In this document: piece by piece, positions 11,127-22,262 of the stretch
How positions within the stretch are numbered: the stretch's first letter is position 1
Layout: every line of letters starts with the position of its first letter
DNA from: Cordilura impudica
Lineage: Eukaryota > Arthropoda > Insecta > Diptera > Scathophagidae
Length of the DNA: 64,000 bases
Direction: 5' to 3'
Assembly: GCA_963682025.1 (NCBI GenBank)
Contig: OY821519.1
Location: 111,045,764-111,109,763 of the forward strand
Translations under genes and position numbers: made by a program
Notes under the pieces: model-generated
The model's input: the letters and a program-made list of their open reading frames with translations, nothing else
The model's database searches: none
What the model was told of the DNA's origin: nothing

Positions 11127-11755
11127 TACTTCAAAGCCGATAGATGTAATGTCGGGAGTACCACAAGGCAGCCATCTTGGACCGCCGAATGTTATTCGTT
11201 TTTCAAACATCTTGATGTATGCGGATGATGTCAAAATTTTCTTCTGTTATAGTCAACACTCTGACCTACACCACTCATGGTGGTTTGGGTATAATGAATT
11301 CAAATCACCATGAGTGGTGTAGGGTACAATGAATTCAAATCATTTTGGAGAAAAACATGGTCAGAGTGTTGATTATAACAGAAGAAAATTTTGACATCAT
11401 CCGCATACATCAAGATGTTTGAAAAACGAATAACATTCGGCGGTCCAAGATGGCTGCCTTGTGGTACTCCCGACATTACATCTATCGGCTTTGAAGTAAC
11501 ATTTTTTGTGTTCTATTGGTTAAATAAGAATATATCCACTTTGCGCAATGATTTGAAAGAAGAAGTTTATGATTGACTTTATCAAAAGCTTTGCTGAAGT
11601 CAGTATAAATTGCATCTGTTTGTTTGTGTTCAAGAAAACCACAGTTGACAACTGTAGTAAATTTTAATAGATTTGCAGGGGTTGAACATCTTTTTTGGAA
11701 ACCATGTTGGAAGGGAGACTTTAACGTATTTACTTGATGGCATAGATAATCGGTT
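11127..11755 (-). pseudogene. Reverse transcriptase core fragment with an inverted duplication
   Basis: On the minus strand from 11755 the sequence reads GFQKRCSTPANLLKF, TDFSKAFDKVNHKLLL (palm motif A region), DVMSGVPQGSHLGPP and MYADDVKIF (catalytic YADD). About 140 bases carrying GVPQGS to YADD (11358-11495) are present again in reverse at 11127-11261, so the locus is a near-perfect inverted repeat around a 95-base spacer. The spacer holds the short palindromes CACCATGAGTGGTGTAGGGTA and TACACCACTCATGGTG, which look derived from the mini-me terminal hairpin. It belongs with the 9245-10320 fragment. Not functional. Confidence 0.75.
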
Positions 11756-11889
11756 ATAATTAAAAAAAAAAAAAATATATATATATAAAACTAAAATTTA
11801 ATAGTAACACAAAAGTATATATTAAACATAAATTCTGTAGTTCGTAAGAAGTTTAGATGATTGCAGTATGTATCCCTGACATTATTCTA

Positions 11890-12305
11890 ATTTAAAATTT
11901 TGTTTTTGTTTTTGGCGATTTTTTTATTCTATTTTCGGTTTTGGCAATTTTTGATTCTGGTGTTTTTTGTGATTTTTGTTATTCGCTTTTTTCGGTTTTA
12001 GAAATTTTTGAATTCCGCGATTTTGCCGATTTTTATTATTCACGATTTTCGGTTTTGGCTCTTTTTGTTATTCATGATTTTCGTTTTGGCGATTTTTTAT
12101 TTTTGCGATTTTTCTTGCGATTTTTGGTTCTCGCAATTTTGTTTTTTGGTGATTTTTGTGATTCCAGATTTTCGGTATTTGCGATTTTTGACTTTGACGA
12201 TTTTTGTTTTCTTTTTTGTGATTTTTGATTTTCGCTATTTTTGTTTTTTGCAATTTTTGATTTTGTCGATAAGTTTTTGTTATTGGCAATTTTCGATTTT
12301 GGTAA
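11890..12305. repeat. GATTTTCGGTTTTGGCGATTTTTG low-complexity minisatellite
   Basis: About 400 bases made of variants of GATTTTTGTTATTC, GATTTTCGGTTTTGGC and similar phrases repeating every 30 bases or so. The Phe/Leu-rich and Lys/Asn-rich open frames on the two strands are consequences of composition. The stretch before it (11756-11889) is plain AT-rich DNA. Confidence 0.65.
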
Positions 12306-12384
12306 TTTCCACGAATACTCACATTGGTAATTAATTTACTTGCCGTAAGTTTCAAGACTGTCACTTGAAGAGTACTTCATACTT

Positions 12385-12690
12385 TTTTTGTCCGACCCCA
12401 CCCATTTTTGTGCAACTACTCACATAAGTGACTTATGACCTCACGCAAAGTCCGAAGGCCCTTGAAACTACAGTACTCCAGATATATGATATAAAACATT
12501 TTCTTTGTATGGGGGTGCTACGCCCATTGGTCCGATCGCGCTCATTTTCGCCGACTATTCAAATTCGTTTAATGTCTACATGTACATAATTTCAGAACTC
12601 TTGCTGTCATAGTACTCCAGATATTATATGATAAACTTAGATGTTAAAAAAGTCACTTTATATGGGAGGTGCCACGCCCACTTGAAAAAT
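12385..12690 (+). mobile_element. Helitron-like repeat fragment (GGAGGTGCCACGCCCA family)
   Basis: Contains two units with GGGTGCTACGCCCATTGGTC and GGGAGGTGCCACGCCCACTT, together with CATAGTACTCCAGATAT. Same family as 16550-17218, 35455-35650 and 49925-50447. Truncated at both ends and followed directly by a mini-me fragment. Confidence 0.65.
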
Positions 12691-12694
12691 CATA

Positions 12695-13100
12695 TACAAA
12701 TAAGATCGACCTGAATTGCCATAATATCCATTTTATCATACAGATCTTCGTCAAATTGGGTTTGTGTATGTTTATTACATCCATTTATTAGTATACCAAA
12801 ATTAAACCCCATAGGACAATGCTCAAGAATAGCCCCCATATGAAGCAAATTCACTTAAATCTATCAAAAAATTTGGTTTGTGCAGGCAAAAGCAAGTTAC
12901 CTTACTAAATATGGCCAGGATCTGTCCATTTTTGGATCTAGTCCCCTTATAAATATATCATCTGATATTAAATTTTTTCATATCCGAAGGAAAAAAAATT
13001 TATACTGATTTTGTATATCTAATTAATTAGACCTAGGGGATAGGGTCTCTAAACGCATGGTATAGGGTATTGTGCAGTCAGTCTAGACCGACTTACATTT
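12695..13100 (-). mobile_element. mini-me fragment, reverse orientation
   Basis: Matches the inner half of the mini-me elements in reverse. It ends at the hairpin (CAGTCAGTCTAGACCGACT near 13075), which has lost perfect symmetry. Diverged and missing the GTCC-tract half. Confidence 0.65.
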
Positions 13101-13266
13101 TACTATTGAATGCTAACACTATTGCTATTTAAATTTGGTTTTCTTTTTAGGTGCATTTTAATATAATCGCACGTTTAAAGCTTTATGAAGGAATTGTACG
13201 AATAGGTAGGTCTCTGAGAATAAAGCAGAATAAAATTAACACAAATTTTCTAAACTTTTGGCTTAC

Positions 13267-13844
13267 CTCTTTAGTAGTAATTGGACTGTTGCAAATGCCA
13301 AATTTAAGCTCCATACTTAAATGAGCCTCCGTGTCACTTGTGTTGCTAGCATCACCTATTGATGATGATGACAAAATATGGTTAAAATTGTTGCCGTTGG
13401 TAGCATTCATTATGGCAACATCCGCACTATTTATATTAACCACTGGTGATTGTGTGGGTGCTTGCATTTTACAACCGGGTATTGGAAAACAAGTTGTTGC
13501 CTCTGACAATGGCATGCCATTGTGGCTTTTGTTGTTATTGTTTGTATCATTGTTGTCGATGTTGCAATGTAGGTTGTTATTGTTAGGCTCAATATTGTTG
13601 TTGTTCAAATTGGAGGATGCATTGTTATCAATATCTTCAATAGCTAAATGGTTTTCAGTGCTGTTACTGCTACTGTTGTTGTTGTTGTTGTTGCTGTTGA
13701 TATTGTTGTTATTGTTATTGTTGTTAGGTTCGCTGCCCAATTCATAAATATTAACCATATGAGCTGCCTGAGCATGTACCATTAAGTCCCAAGGATTGCT
13801 AAAAGCATCTTTACAAACAGCACATAATAATTTTGCTGGATTTT
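13267..13844 (-). CDS. CG9650: BCL11/CG9650 homolog, C2H2 finger plus Asn-rich exon
   Basis: The exon is 578 bases, with acceptor TTTTAG just above 13844 and donor GTAAGC at 13261-13266. It begins KNPAKLLCAVCKDAFSNPWD, then LMVHAQAAHMVNIYELGSE. This is a C-x2-C-x12-H-x4-H finger. Its HAQ..H..IY context closely resembles BCL11A, where HAQNTHGLRIY follows the second finger. A long Asn/Ser-rich stretch then follows (many AAC/AAT repeats), and after it Thr/Ser-rich sequence ending ELKFGICNSPITTKE in phase 0. The Asn tract is probably disordered and prone to length variation. An antisense frame rich in Leu (13331-13747, plus strand) only mirrors the repeat. Family assignment is firm; the function of the linker is unknown. 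Confidence 0.87.
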
Positions 13845-15328
13845 CTAAAATGAAAGTAAATTCTACATAAGAAAAATTCTACAAAAAGTTAAATAAAAAT
13901 AAATTATTAATTCTACATTTCACTCTGCTTTCTCTTTAATTTCTAGTATGTATGTATATTCATGTTTCGCCTTAGACTCATAAATAACTCAATTTTAAAA
14001 ACATTAAAAAAATTAGCCTTTACTTTCCAAGACACATAGTTGAAACCACATTTAACAATGTATCATTTTGTAGAGTAAACAACAGCAACAACATCTGTTT
14101 TTATTGTTATACCCTTGATCTTTAGGAAAAAAAAAGATGATATTCTGTAATTTATAGATATTTTCTCCTTTGTATTGTTTTTAACTTTCCAGTCTACACA
14201 CATACATACTTATATACTTGGAGACTTAGCAACTACTACTTGAACATGAAAATAATATTTATTATATAACACACTGTTCCCAAAAATTAATCGAAATTCA
14301 TAGGGAGCATGGCATCGCTTTAGAAAATTTTTATACTTTAAAAGTAAGTAGATTATTAAACTAAAATGTGACTGGTATTGTTAATAGCTTCACGCATCGG
14401 AAAATTCCTGAAACTATTTACAATAACAAGTTTTGCAAGGGATCCTACACTCGTTTCAAGTACAATAAGGTGTAACAGGAGTCTGGTTCAACATTTATTC
14501 GATAACAAGTTGAAATGGAATCAATAAAATACTAGTAAGTTATGTGGTAATTAGAACTTTTGATAATTTGTAACTTTAGTAAGTATATTAGCGCTAAATA
14601 TATACATATATATATTTCTGGTTAAAAATTTATTAAAGTAAATAACCACTTGTGACTGTTGTACTCAACAATTTCCTAATAGAAAAGCATATATTGGATA
14701 AACTACTCCACGGGTGATAAAATGATTTATGTTTTCTAGCCTTTAAACTAGTTTTGTAACCGGTCATTATATCGACACTGAACAAACACGTCGAAAACAT
14801 ATACAGTGGTTAGCAGTTAGAAGCGATGATAGTTAAAGTTAAAAAATGTCTTAAGCATTTATTTTAAACTAAACTATTTATACACATGATTCTTAGATAT
14901 CACAATAAAATATTTTGTGACTTATGGACCATTGTGTATTTGCCCCAAAACAATTGCATAAGTGTTAAACAATAATAAATTAATTACAAACAACACATCC
15001 TTCTAATATTCCAACACACAGTTGCACAGAATACTATTTTAACACTTTCAAATTTTGCTACTGCATTTTACACAACAAAATTTGCAAGAGGTGGTTGATA
15101 AATGTGAAGATTAATGTAAGCCGAAAAGTAAAATATGACTAAATGACTTGCTAACTTTATATATATGGCATTTGTGAAACATTAATGAAAAAAAATATTT
15201 CTTAAAATGGTATAAATTTTATGAATTTCTTTCATTCGATTAGTTAGTTAGTTATTGTTCTTTAATCAAATTTAAATTTGTAATTACATTTTTTTTTCTT
15301 ATTTTTTTTTAAGAATAATATAATTTAA
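13845..15328. other. Intronic stretch, nothing recognised
   Basis: AT-rich intron sequence of the BCL11-like gene. No open frame with motifs, no repeat shared with other parts of the window. Confidence 0.5.
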
Positions 15329-16135
15329 AACAAGTAAGAAAATTATAGTCGGTCTAGACCGACTATACGATACCCTATACCATGCGTTTAGAAACCCTAT
15401 CTCTTAGGCCCAACTAACTGGACATTGAAAATAAGCAAAAACCAAATTTGAGTGGGATTTTTATTAATTTTTTTGGCTGCAGATATGAAAAAGTTCATAT
15501 CGGATGCTATATCTATAAAGGGACTAGGTCCAAAAATGGACCGATCCTGATCATGTTTGGTAAAGTCTCTTGTATTTTGCAAAAATATGTACAAACAAAA
15601 TTTGAGAAGAATCAGTGCAATATTTTTGTTTTTTAATAGATTTAAGTGAAGATCGGGAGCAGCTCTATATGGGGTCAAAGGGATCATTTTTGGACTACTC
15701 ACTAGTGGATGTAATGAATGCATACAAACCCAATTTGAGTAAGATCTATATGACAATTTGGATCTTATGGCAATTTATGTCGATTTCATATGGGTAATTT
15801 GTATGGGGGCTAGGTCTGAACATGGACCGATTCTCACCAATTTCAATAGCGTTCATCCCATGGCCGACAAAAGCTTATATACCAAATTTCATCAAAATAT
15901 ATTCATATTTGCGACCTGCAGTTTGATTACAAGCTTTACATGGACACACAGACGGACGGACGGACGGACGGACGGACGGACGGACGGACGGACGGACGGA
16001 CATTGTTAAATCAACTCAGAAAGTGATTCTGATTCGATCGGTATAATTAAAGATGGGTCTAGGTCAAATATTTTTGGTTGTTACAAACAGCAGCACAAAG
16101 TCATTATACCCAAACCACATAGTGGTATAGGGTAT
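15329..16135 (+). mobile_element. mini-me/Helitron-like element, copy 3
   Basis: Full-length copy with perfect terminal hairpins and the longest GGAC array in the window (about 13 units from 15952). It is flanked by A on the left and T on the right, as expected for A^T insertion. Little diverged from the copies at 40507, 45204 and 27331, which suggests recent activity. Confidence 0.88.
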
Positions 16136-16549
16136 AATAATAAGGAACTTACGACTATGACATTTTGTCGTCAGTCGGATAGAGAGTTACTTAACTACGT
16201 TACAATTAAGTTTTTTTTTTTTTTCCAAAGTGAATTAGTACTTAAATTCAGAGATAAGTTCTTTTGTAGAACCCATCTTATCTGGATTAAAATGATATAT
16301 TTTTCTAAAGTATGCTTTTGCATTACTAAGCAAGCAAATCTAATCATTTTCCGTTAAGAAAGCTGTTTACGCGCAAATGCACGAAAATACTTATGACCAG
16401 CTTAACGAAAGGCTCTTTGGTGTTTTTTTCGAAGCCTTTGAGGTTCAGTATTTTAAGCTACATGATCATACTGGTGTATACCTCGCTCACGGTACGTTGT
16501 ACAAATCAACCCAAAAAAAAAAATATAATAAAAACGTTATTTATAACGT

Positions 16550-17218
16550 ACTAGCAGTAACCCGATGCGCTTCGCTACACCCTTCGTAACGAAATCAAAA
16601 GCAAGCAATACATTTTGAAGAAAACTATTGTTTTGTATAGGAGGTGCCACGCCCATTAGTCTGATTCCGGCCATTTTTTGGGCAACCACTCACATTAATA
16701 GCTTATGAACTTATGAACAAAGTCGCTAGTCAATATTATAGTACTACAGTTATGTTATATTAAATACTTACTTCGTATGGGAGGTACCATGACCACTGGT
16801 TGAATCTCGCCCTTTTTTTATTGGACTACTAACATTAATAACTCATAAATTCAGACAAAGTTCCAAGGCTTTCACTATTAGAGTACTTCAGATATATGGC
16901 ATTATATATTTACTTTGTAATGTGGGTGCCACGCCCATTGGTCCGAAGCCGCCCATTTTTCCACAGCTCTCTTCGAATTATTTTAATATGTACTTGTGCC
17001 CAGTTTCAGAAATCTTGCTATCATAGTACTGCAGATATTATATGTTAAAATTAGATGTTAAAAATTTTCTTTGTATGGGAGGTGCCACATCCACTTGAAA
17101 ATCAAAAAAGATATAGCCTAGTTTTCCTTCCGGACGATCGGTCCAGTGGTGTAGTCTCCTATAAACCACAAACAAACAAACACACAAACATCCACAGCTT
17201 CATTTTTATATATAAGAT
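16550..17218 (+). mobile_element. Helitron-like element with internal ~145-bp tandem units
   Basis: Starts CTAGCAGTAACCCGATGCGC and TTCGCTACACCC, then carries at least three units. Each unit has GGAGGTGCCACGCCCATTAG-like sequence, a CTCACATTAATAGCTTATGA-like phrase and an ATAGTACTNCAGATAT phrase. It ends with AAACAAACAAACACACAAAC and a TATATATAAGATA tail. This head, tandem-unit and tail layout resembles DINE/Helitron-like non-autonomous elements of flies. No coding. Confidence 0.7.
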
Positions 17219-17554
17219 AAGACACAATATTCTAATTCCGTCTTTTTGTTTACTTTTCTTCGAACATAATTTTATTGGAAAATTATTTAACGAAAAAACA
17301 TTGGTCCTTCGAACCAGATAATAATAAATCCATCCGTATGAGGAAAATAATTTCCCAGAAAATTATTTTAATTTCAGGATTTTTCGGCTTTCCTGGTGAG
17401 AGTGGCAGCTGGCGTTGTATAGGTATTTAACTTTCCTTGCTTAAATTTTTCCCGAATAATAATAAAAAAAAATAAATAAATAAAATAATATTCATATCTG
17501 AACTCGTGGAGAATTGGGCATTTGGCTATAAAATTAGGTATATCTTCTGTATCA

Positions 17555-17935
17555 TTAAGATTGCATAAGGAACATATACATTGTCTTTGCTATATATTCT
17601 CGATCTAAAGAGTTGATTAAATTTTCTGTGATGAATGTGGTTTTCGGGCAATTGGTACATTCACCTAAGTGGCAAGAAGTTGTTGCATTGGGACACATAG
17701 TCAATTTAGGGCAATCGCGGTAATCGTGTAAATCTTCTGCCGAATCATCTGTCAAATACTTTAAGTTGATTTCATTCAACATCTGTGTGAGTTCCGCTGC
17801 TTCCTGCCAAAACGCAATGTTTTGGCCTCATTTGGGTAAATTTTGTGAAGCCAATTTTAACATCCTCGTGTTCAGATTGAATTGTTGCAAATAACTCTTT
17901 GAGGTTACAGAGAACCATTACAGGTTACATACCTT
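17555..17935 (-). pseudogene. Fragment of an arthropod transposase-like protein
   Basis: On the minus strand, FATIQSEHEDVKIGFTKFTQ is followed by MRPKHCVLAGSSGTHTDV. After a frameshift come LNEINLKYLTDDSAEDLHDY and HLGECTNCPKT. The LRPKWCVLAGSSGTH and CxxGxCxxCP pattern is common in a large family of uncharacterised transposon proteins in arthropods. I cannot name the superfamily. Only about 380 bases remain, with one or more frameshifts. Confidence 0.6.
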
Positions 17936-18683
17936 CGGAAAGGTTAATTTGTCTAGTTTCTCAGTAAAAGTTTTGTTTGTAAGGTTTTACACACAAATAG
18001 AAAAAATCAAAATAGTGCATTTGTGAAAAATTGAAAAACCGTTGTCTTGAGTTACAAAACATTTATTTTGATAGATATCCCACTCCCATCCCACTAAGCT
18101 ACCAAAAAGCTCTTAAAGGAAAAATCCTAATCTTTCTTATGAAAAAAAAAATGCCCCTTTTGAAAAAAAGGCAAAAAATGGTTTAATTTTGCAAAAAAAA
18201 AAAAATTTAAATTTTAAATTTAAAATTTTTTTTTTTAAAGTATTTTTTTCCGAAATATTGAATAAATAGCTATCTAAACTGTTTAGGAGAACATTTTCTA
18301 AGAACAATAGGTAATAAGTTAAATGGATGACAAGAAACACCTGTTTGGCCAAAATGTCAAATTTTGATCGCCTCTAACTCAGAGAGATCTTGACCGATCT
18401 TGTTGAAAAATTGTGTCTAAACTACTATCCAATAGGACTAACCTTGGTGAAAATTTCATCCCGATCGGAAGACATCGGTGTCAAAAGTTGGTGCACTTGA
18501 CATGAAATCCCCCATATATATATCGAATTTCTTCTGAATTTAAGTTTCTGTGTTTTCTTTTCAATTTTAAATAAAAAACATTTATTTAATTTTCATCAAT
18601 TTTCAATTTTGTGATGGATTGAATCGATCAGCAAAGTATTGCCTAAAAACATGTATTTCAATTCCGGGATTGGGCTGTAATTC
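17936..18683. other. Intronic AT-rich stretch
   Basis: Contains A and T runs around 18180-18236 and no recognised gene. A phrase near 18420-18500 (GAAAATTTCATCCCGATCGG) looks like repeat debris but could not be tied to another copy in the window. Confidence 0.45.
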
Positions 18684-19501
18684 TTAATTTTTAATTTCTT
18701 TGATTAGCTTCCACCAATCTTTAATATTTCTAACGTTATTTATTTTATTTTCTATGCTTTTATAGTATTCAGATCTAATTATTTCACATACAAGTTTGAA
18801 TTTTTTATTTTCCATAAAATTAAAAAAAAATTCCATGTTGGCTTCGGTGGGATTTTGGCGATAAAGTTGTAGCGCACTAAACGATTTTCCCTGGAATTTA
18901 AGCATTTAAAATTAATTTTTTAATTTGAAACTCGTTTTCATAACAATTTTGCTTTGACATATGTACAGTGTCGGTTATTTCCTTCAATTGTCATATATTT
19001 CTTTGTTGTTTATATGAGTTTAGGCAACAATTTCATTGGTTTAGCAATGTTTGAAATTTCTATGTTCATAGTCAGCATTATTGGCATATGGTCGGACCAT
19101 ATTTTATTTTATAGCGTAAACTTTTCAATTGCTCCCAAATTGTCATATGCCAACGCACATACATATATCAATAACTGATTCGCCTCTGCGGCTCATAAAA
19201 ATAAAATTGCATATTTCATCACTCATTATACACCCATTTAAAGTACGCAATCCAACATCTTCACATAGGTCCAAGAACATCTTCCCTTTTGAGTTTTTTT
19301 CATGATCTCTAGATTTCATTAATTCGAAACCAACTTTAAGCGTTATTTAATAAAATCGACAAGTGTTTGTTGTAAGCTTCCTATTCGGATATTAAGATCT
19401 CCTATAATACTTAGGTTTTCAACATCTTCGTTAATAAGAAAATTGTTAACCGTATCATAATCTTCCTACCATGATGCTACTCTCAAATATAAAGGCATTA
19501 T

Positions 19502-19684
19502 TTAAATGGTTCGTGGTAAAGAAGAAGAAAGCATATATTTCAAAAATTCATAACTGCACTGTATTCTTAATCGGACCGGTTTCTGGCATTTCAGCCTTCA
19601 TCGGCGATTTATTGAACACTGCGATAATTGTTATGTTTTTAATTGAATAGATTGTTTATATATGAAAATTTTTTCTACTTAGGC
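19502..19684. mobile_element. 183-bp insert with a 13-bp target duplication
   Basis: ATAAAGGCATTAT occurs at 19489-19501 and again at 19685-19697. Removing the insert and one repeat restores the endonuclease frame on the minus strand. The insert has no inverted ends, no tRNA-like head and no long poly-A. On the minus strand it carries a hammerhead-like fold. It may be a short or truncated retroelement of the Penelope or retrozyme kind; that is inference. Confidence 0.7.
19566..19610 (-). ncRNA. Hammerhead-ribozyme-like motif
   Basis: On the minus strand, in order: AATCG (5' strand of stem I), CCGATGA (hammerhead core CTGATGA with one change), stem II GGC/GCC around a TGAAAT loop, GAAA, a very short stem III (ACC/GGT-like) and GGTC ending in the cleavage-type UH. 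Then comes CGATT, which pairs perfectly with AATCG. The order and spacing match a type I hammerhead. The C at core position 4 and an A-A mismatch at the base of stem II suggest it is weakened or dead. Confidence 0.4.
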
Positions 19685-20060
19685 ATAAAGGCATTATATT
19701 AATCGTTTTATTTAAAGTTTTCCGTATAATAAAGCTTATGCCATTTTCTATTCTAAATTGACATTTAAATTTACTCGTTTAAGATCTTTGTTCCCTTCAT
19801 AAACATAGTCTCCAATTCCTCTACCATAATTACTGATTCTTGTCGCTGGTTTCCAAAAAGTATCGTAACCATTGAAAAACATTTTAAATCTTTCTATTTA
19901 TTTTTAATTCTGAAATGTGAGTTTCTAATAATATAAATATATCACAATATATCACATTGTACATTATATGATAAAACTTTTAAAAACATTGCATTATTTT
20001 GATAAATATATAAGAAGAATTGTTCTTAATGCTATACGGCGTAACTCCAAAAGCATTTTA

Positions 20061-21202
20061 TTACCGATCCTCTCGATCCTCGATGTTTTTTTATGGTTTA
20101 GATTAAAAATTGCCTTTTCAACTCCTCTAATCTCAAATCGATACTGAACTGTGCTATTTTATAACAGGTTGTAACTCATTTAGTGAACTAGTTGTTATAT
20201 TCGGAGAAACTCGTTTTCCTTTATTCCATTTTGCAATCTTAAAGGTGGTTTACGTACAAACGATTCTTTAAGATTTTTTATAGGTCGCCATAAGGGTAAT
20301 CAGTTCTCGATGTCGGATATAATTTTTCAATTCTCTGAGCTTCATGAAACTTTCCTAAATTTGATGTACATGCTGTCAATTAGTGCTTAAACTTAGGAGA
20401 TATGTCAACTTATATCATTTAATAGCCGTTCGGCATATACGAAACAAGTTCCGTACTGCGTTCTGAGTCTGGGGGGTTTCGCAGCAAGTTGAGAAGATAT
20501 TTTGAGGTTTTTTTCAACATTAATAACAGCCAGTCAATATCATATGGTGTTCTAAGTGGTAATCTATCCGTATAATGAGTACTGGAAAACTTTTTATACC
20601 TTAACCAATCTGTAAGAGCTGTAGGCCCTAAATTACCATACGGGTGGACAATTTCTCGGTGGGATAGAAGTAGCGTCGTTGTTTTGCTGAAGTCACCCGA
20701 TAAAAATCATATAAGAGCAAAAGTGTTAGTAAAAGAATTGTTTCTCTTTATATTTCACTTAAGTGTTCTTTAATGTTTCAATAACCTTAACCAATTTATT
20801 TAAGGGTTATAGAAAATAAACCTATTCACTGTTTTTAAGTCATGGCAGAGCCTTTAAGTACAAGCGTCGTTGACATTTTTCATTACCGATGTCCAGTTAT
20901 TTTTACAGATCTCACTTTTCACACTTATTCTATACGAAGTTGAGCAGGCAGAAGAAAAAAATATGTTTATATTTTCTATATAAGTATTTCGTCGGTGCTC
21001 TCATATGTTAAGGCTCAATAATTAAAAAATAACCTACGCGTGTTTCCTCATGTGTATATGTATGTATGCAAACAATTAAGGTGGGTGTGAATGAGGGCGT
21101 TCAAAGATTACAATATGTGCCATAACAATAAAATAAACATCATCTTTATTGCATGTTGCACAGTTGCCTTATGTGTGTATGTATAAGTTAAAGTACACTT
21201 AC
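20061..21202. other. Intronic stretch with possible ORF1-like coding debris
   Basis: On the minus strand at about 20440-20665 an open frame reads HREIVHPYGNLGPTALTDWL, then RYKKFSSTHYTDRLPLRTPY. It has coding-like composition but no motif I recognise. It may be ORF1 or gag debris of the adjacent endonuclease relic. The rest is AT-rich. Confidence 0.3.
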
Positions 21203-21334
21203 TTGTTGGCAATGCTAGGTCCTGGCATTTGCATGTAAACCTTAGTTTGCAATAACTTTTCTTGTGGTCTAATAATTCAGCCAGGTCGTTAAAACATTCT
21301 CGGCAATTGCCGCAAACTAATGTGTCAGGATTGC
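21203..21334 (-). CDS. CG9650: BCL11/CG9650 homolog, C2HC zinc-finger exon
   Basis: The exon is 132 bases, with acceptor TTTTCTAG and donor GTAAGT. Its protein contains NPDTLVCGNCRECFNDLAEL, then LDHKKSYCKLRFTCKC and QDLALPT. The pattern C-x2-C followed by H-x4-C matches the unusual N-terminal C2HC finger of vertebrate BCL11A/B, where a CGQC motif is followed by an EHKRKQC motif. In vertebrate BCL11A this finger precedes the repressor region. The incoming phase (A + GC = Ser) and outgoing phase (A + AA = Lys) both match the neighbouring exons. This exon is the strongest single piece of evidence for the family. I infer a nuclear, DNA-binding repressor or activator role from the family; nothing here shows targets. 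Confidence 0.88.
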
Positions 21335-21679
21335 CTAGAAAATAAAGAATAGAAAAAAATTTTAAAAATGTTGCTTAAAATCAGAAAAATTTTATATTAA
21401 AAGAATTGTTGTTTTAAATTCAATACAAAAATGTCTTTTTCTAACATTGAGAACTTATCAAGGGTGAAGAGGCTACAGATAGCTAATAATATACCACGGG
21501 AGCTTACGGTTTTTAATTGGTTTGCCACACAGACAATTGAAAATTTTTGATGGGCAAAATTTTTTTAAAATCATTTTTATTAAATTTTTGGAATTTTTAA
21601 TGTTTTTTATTTATTTTATTTTTATTAATTTTTTTTTATTTTTAATGTTTTTAAACTCTTTCTTTTAACTCAATCTCTC

Positions 21680-22262
21680 TCTGTCGTGGAGCAACCCCAT
21701 TCCCCTTATCCAATTAATCTGAAACTTGGCCCGTAGTCTTGTTGTGACTACAGATTAATTTTGGGGTAGTCACGCACAGCCATGAAGTGATCTAAATGTC
21801 ATTTCCCCTCATCCGATCGATCTCACACTTGGTCCATACACTTGCTGTGAAAAAAATATTAAATTTGACTTAGTCACGCACAGTCACGCATGGTCATGCA
21901 TGGTCACGGAGTGATCTAAATATCATTTCCCCACACACTTGCTGTGCAAAAATATTAACTTTGACGTAGTCACGCACAGTCACGCATAGTAACGGAGTGA
22001 TCTAAATGTCATTTACCCTCATCTGACCGATCTGAAACTTGGTCGATATACTTGCTGTAAAGAGAGATCAACTTCGACATAGTCACGCATAGTCACGTAT
22101 AGTCACGCATAGTCACGCACAGTCACGCATAGTCACGGAGTGACTTAAAACCCATTTCCGACCGATCTGAAAATTGGTCGATAGACTTGCTGTGAAAATA
22201 TATTAACTTTGACATAGTCACACACAGTCACGTACAGTCATGGAGATATTCAAAACTCATAT
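21680..22262 (+). repeat. Minisatellite with AGTCACGCAC/T decamers
   Basis: Four to five units of about 110-130 bases, each with a GATCGATCTGAAACTTGGTC-like phrase, ACTTGCTGTGAAAA, TTAACTTTGACATAGTCACG, and variable numbers of the decamer AGTCACGCAY before GGAGTGAYYTAAA. The same family occurs inverted at 48530-49010. No coding. Confidence 0.8.

Larger units (their letters stand above)
18684..20060 (-). pseudogene. Non-LTR retrotransposon endonuclease-region relic
   Basis: Reading down the minus strand from about 20000, I see NGYDTFWKPATRISNYGRGI, GDYVYEGNKDL, IMPLYLRVASW and EDVENLSIIGDLNIRIGS. The last contains the GDxN motif of the AP-type endonuclease. From 18905 down it reads KDWWKLIKEIKN and related linker sequence, which normally joins the endonuclease to the RT. 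No RT domain follows. A 183-bp foreign insert splits the endonuclease at 19502-19684. Confidence 0.65.

Noticed and set aside
11941..12364. Phe-rich and Lys/Asn-rich open frames on both strands
   Set aside because: Products of the GATTTTTG low-complexity tract.
13331..13747. Leu-rich plus-strand open frame of 138 residues
   Set aside because: It is the antisense of the Asn-rich exon; the poly-Leu run mirrors the AAC/AAT repeats.
15345..15366. Hairpin read as a transcription terminator
   Set aside because: The same palindrome recurs at the end of every mini-me copy, and the genome is eukaryotic.
21880..22135. CRISPR-like spaced decamers
   Set aside because: The repeats are only 10 bases and adjacent, with no unique spacers. 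This is a eukaryotic minisatellite.
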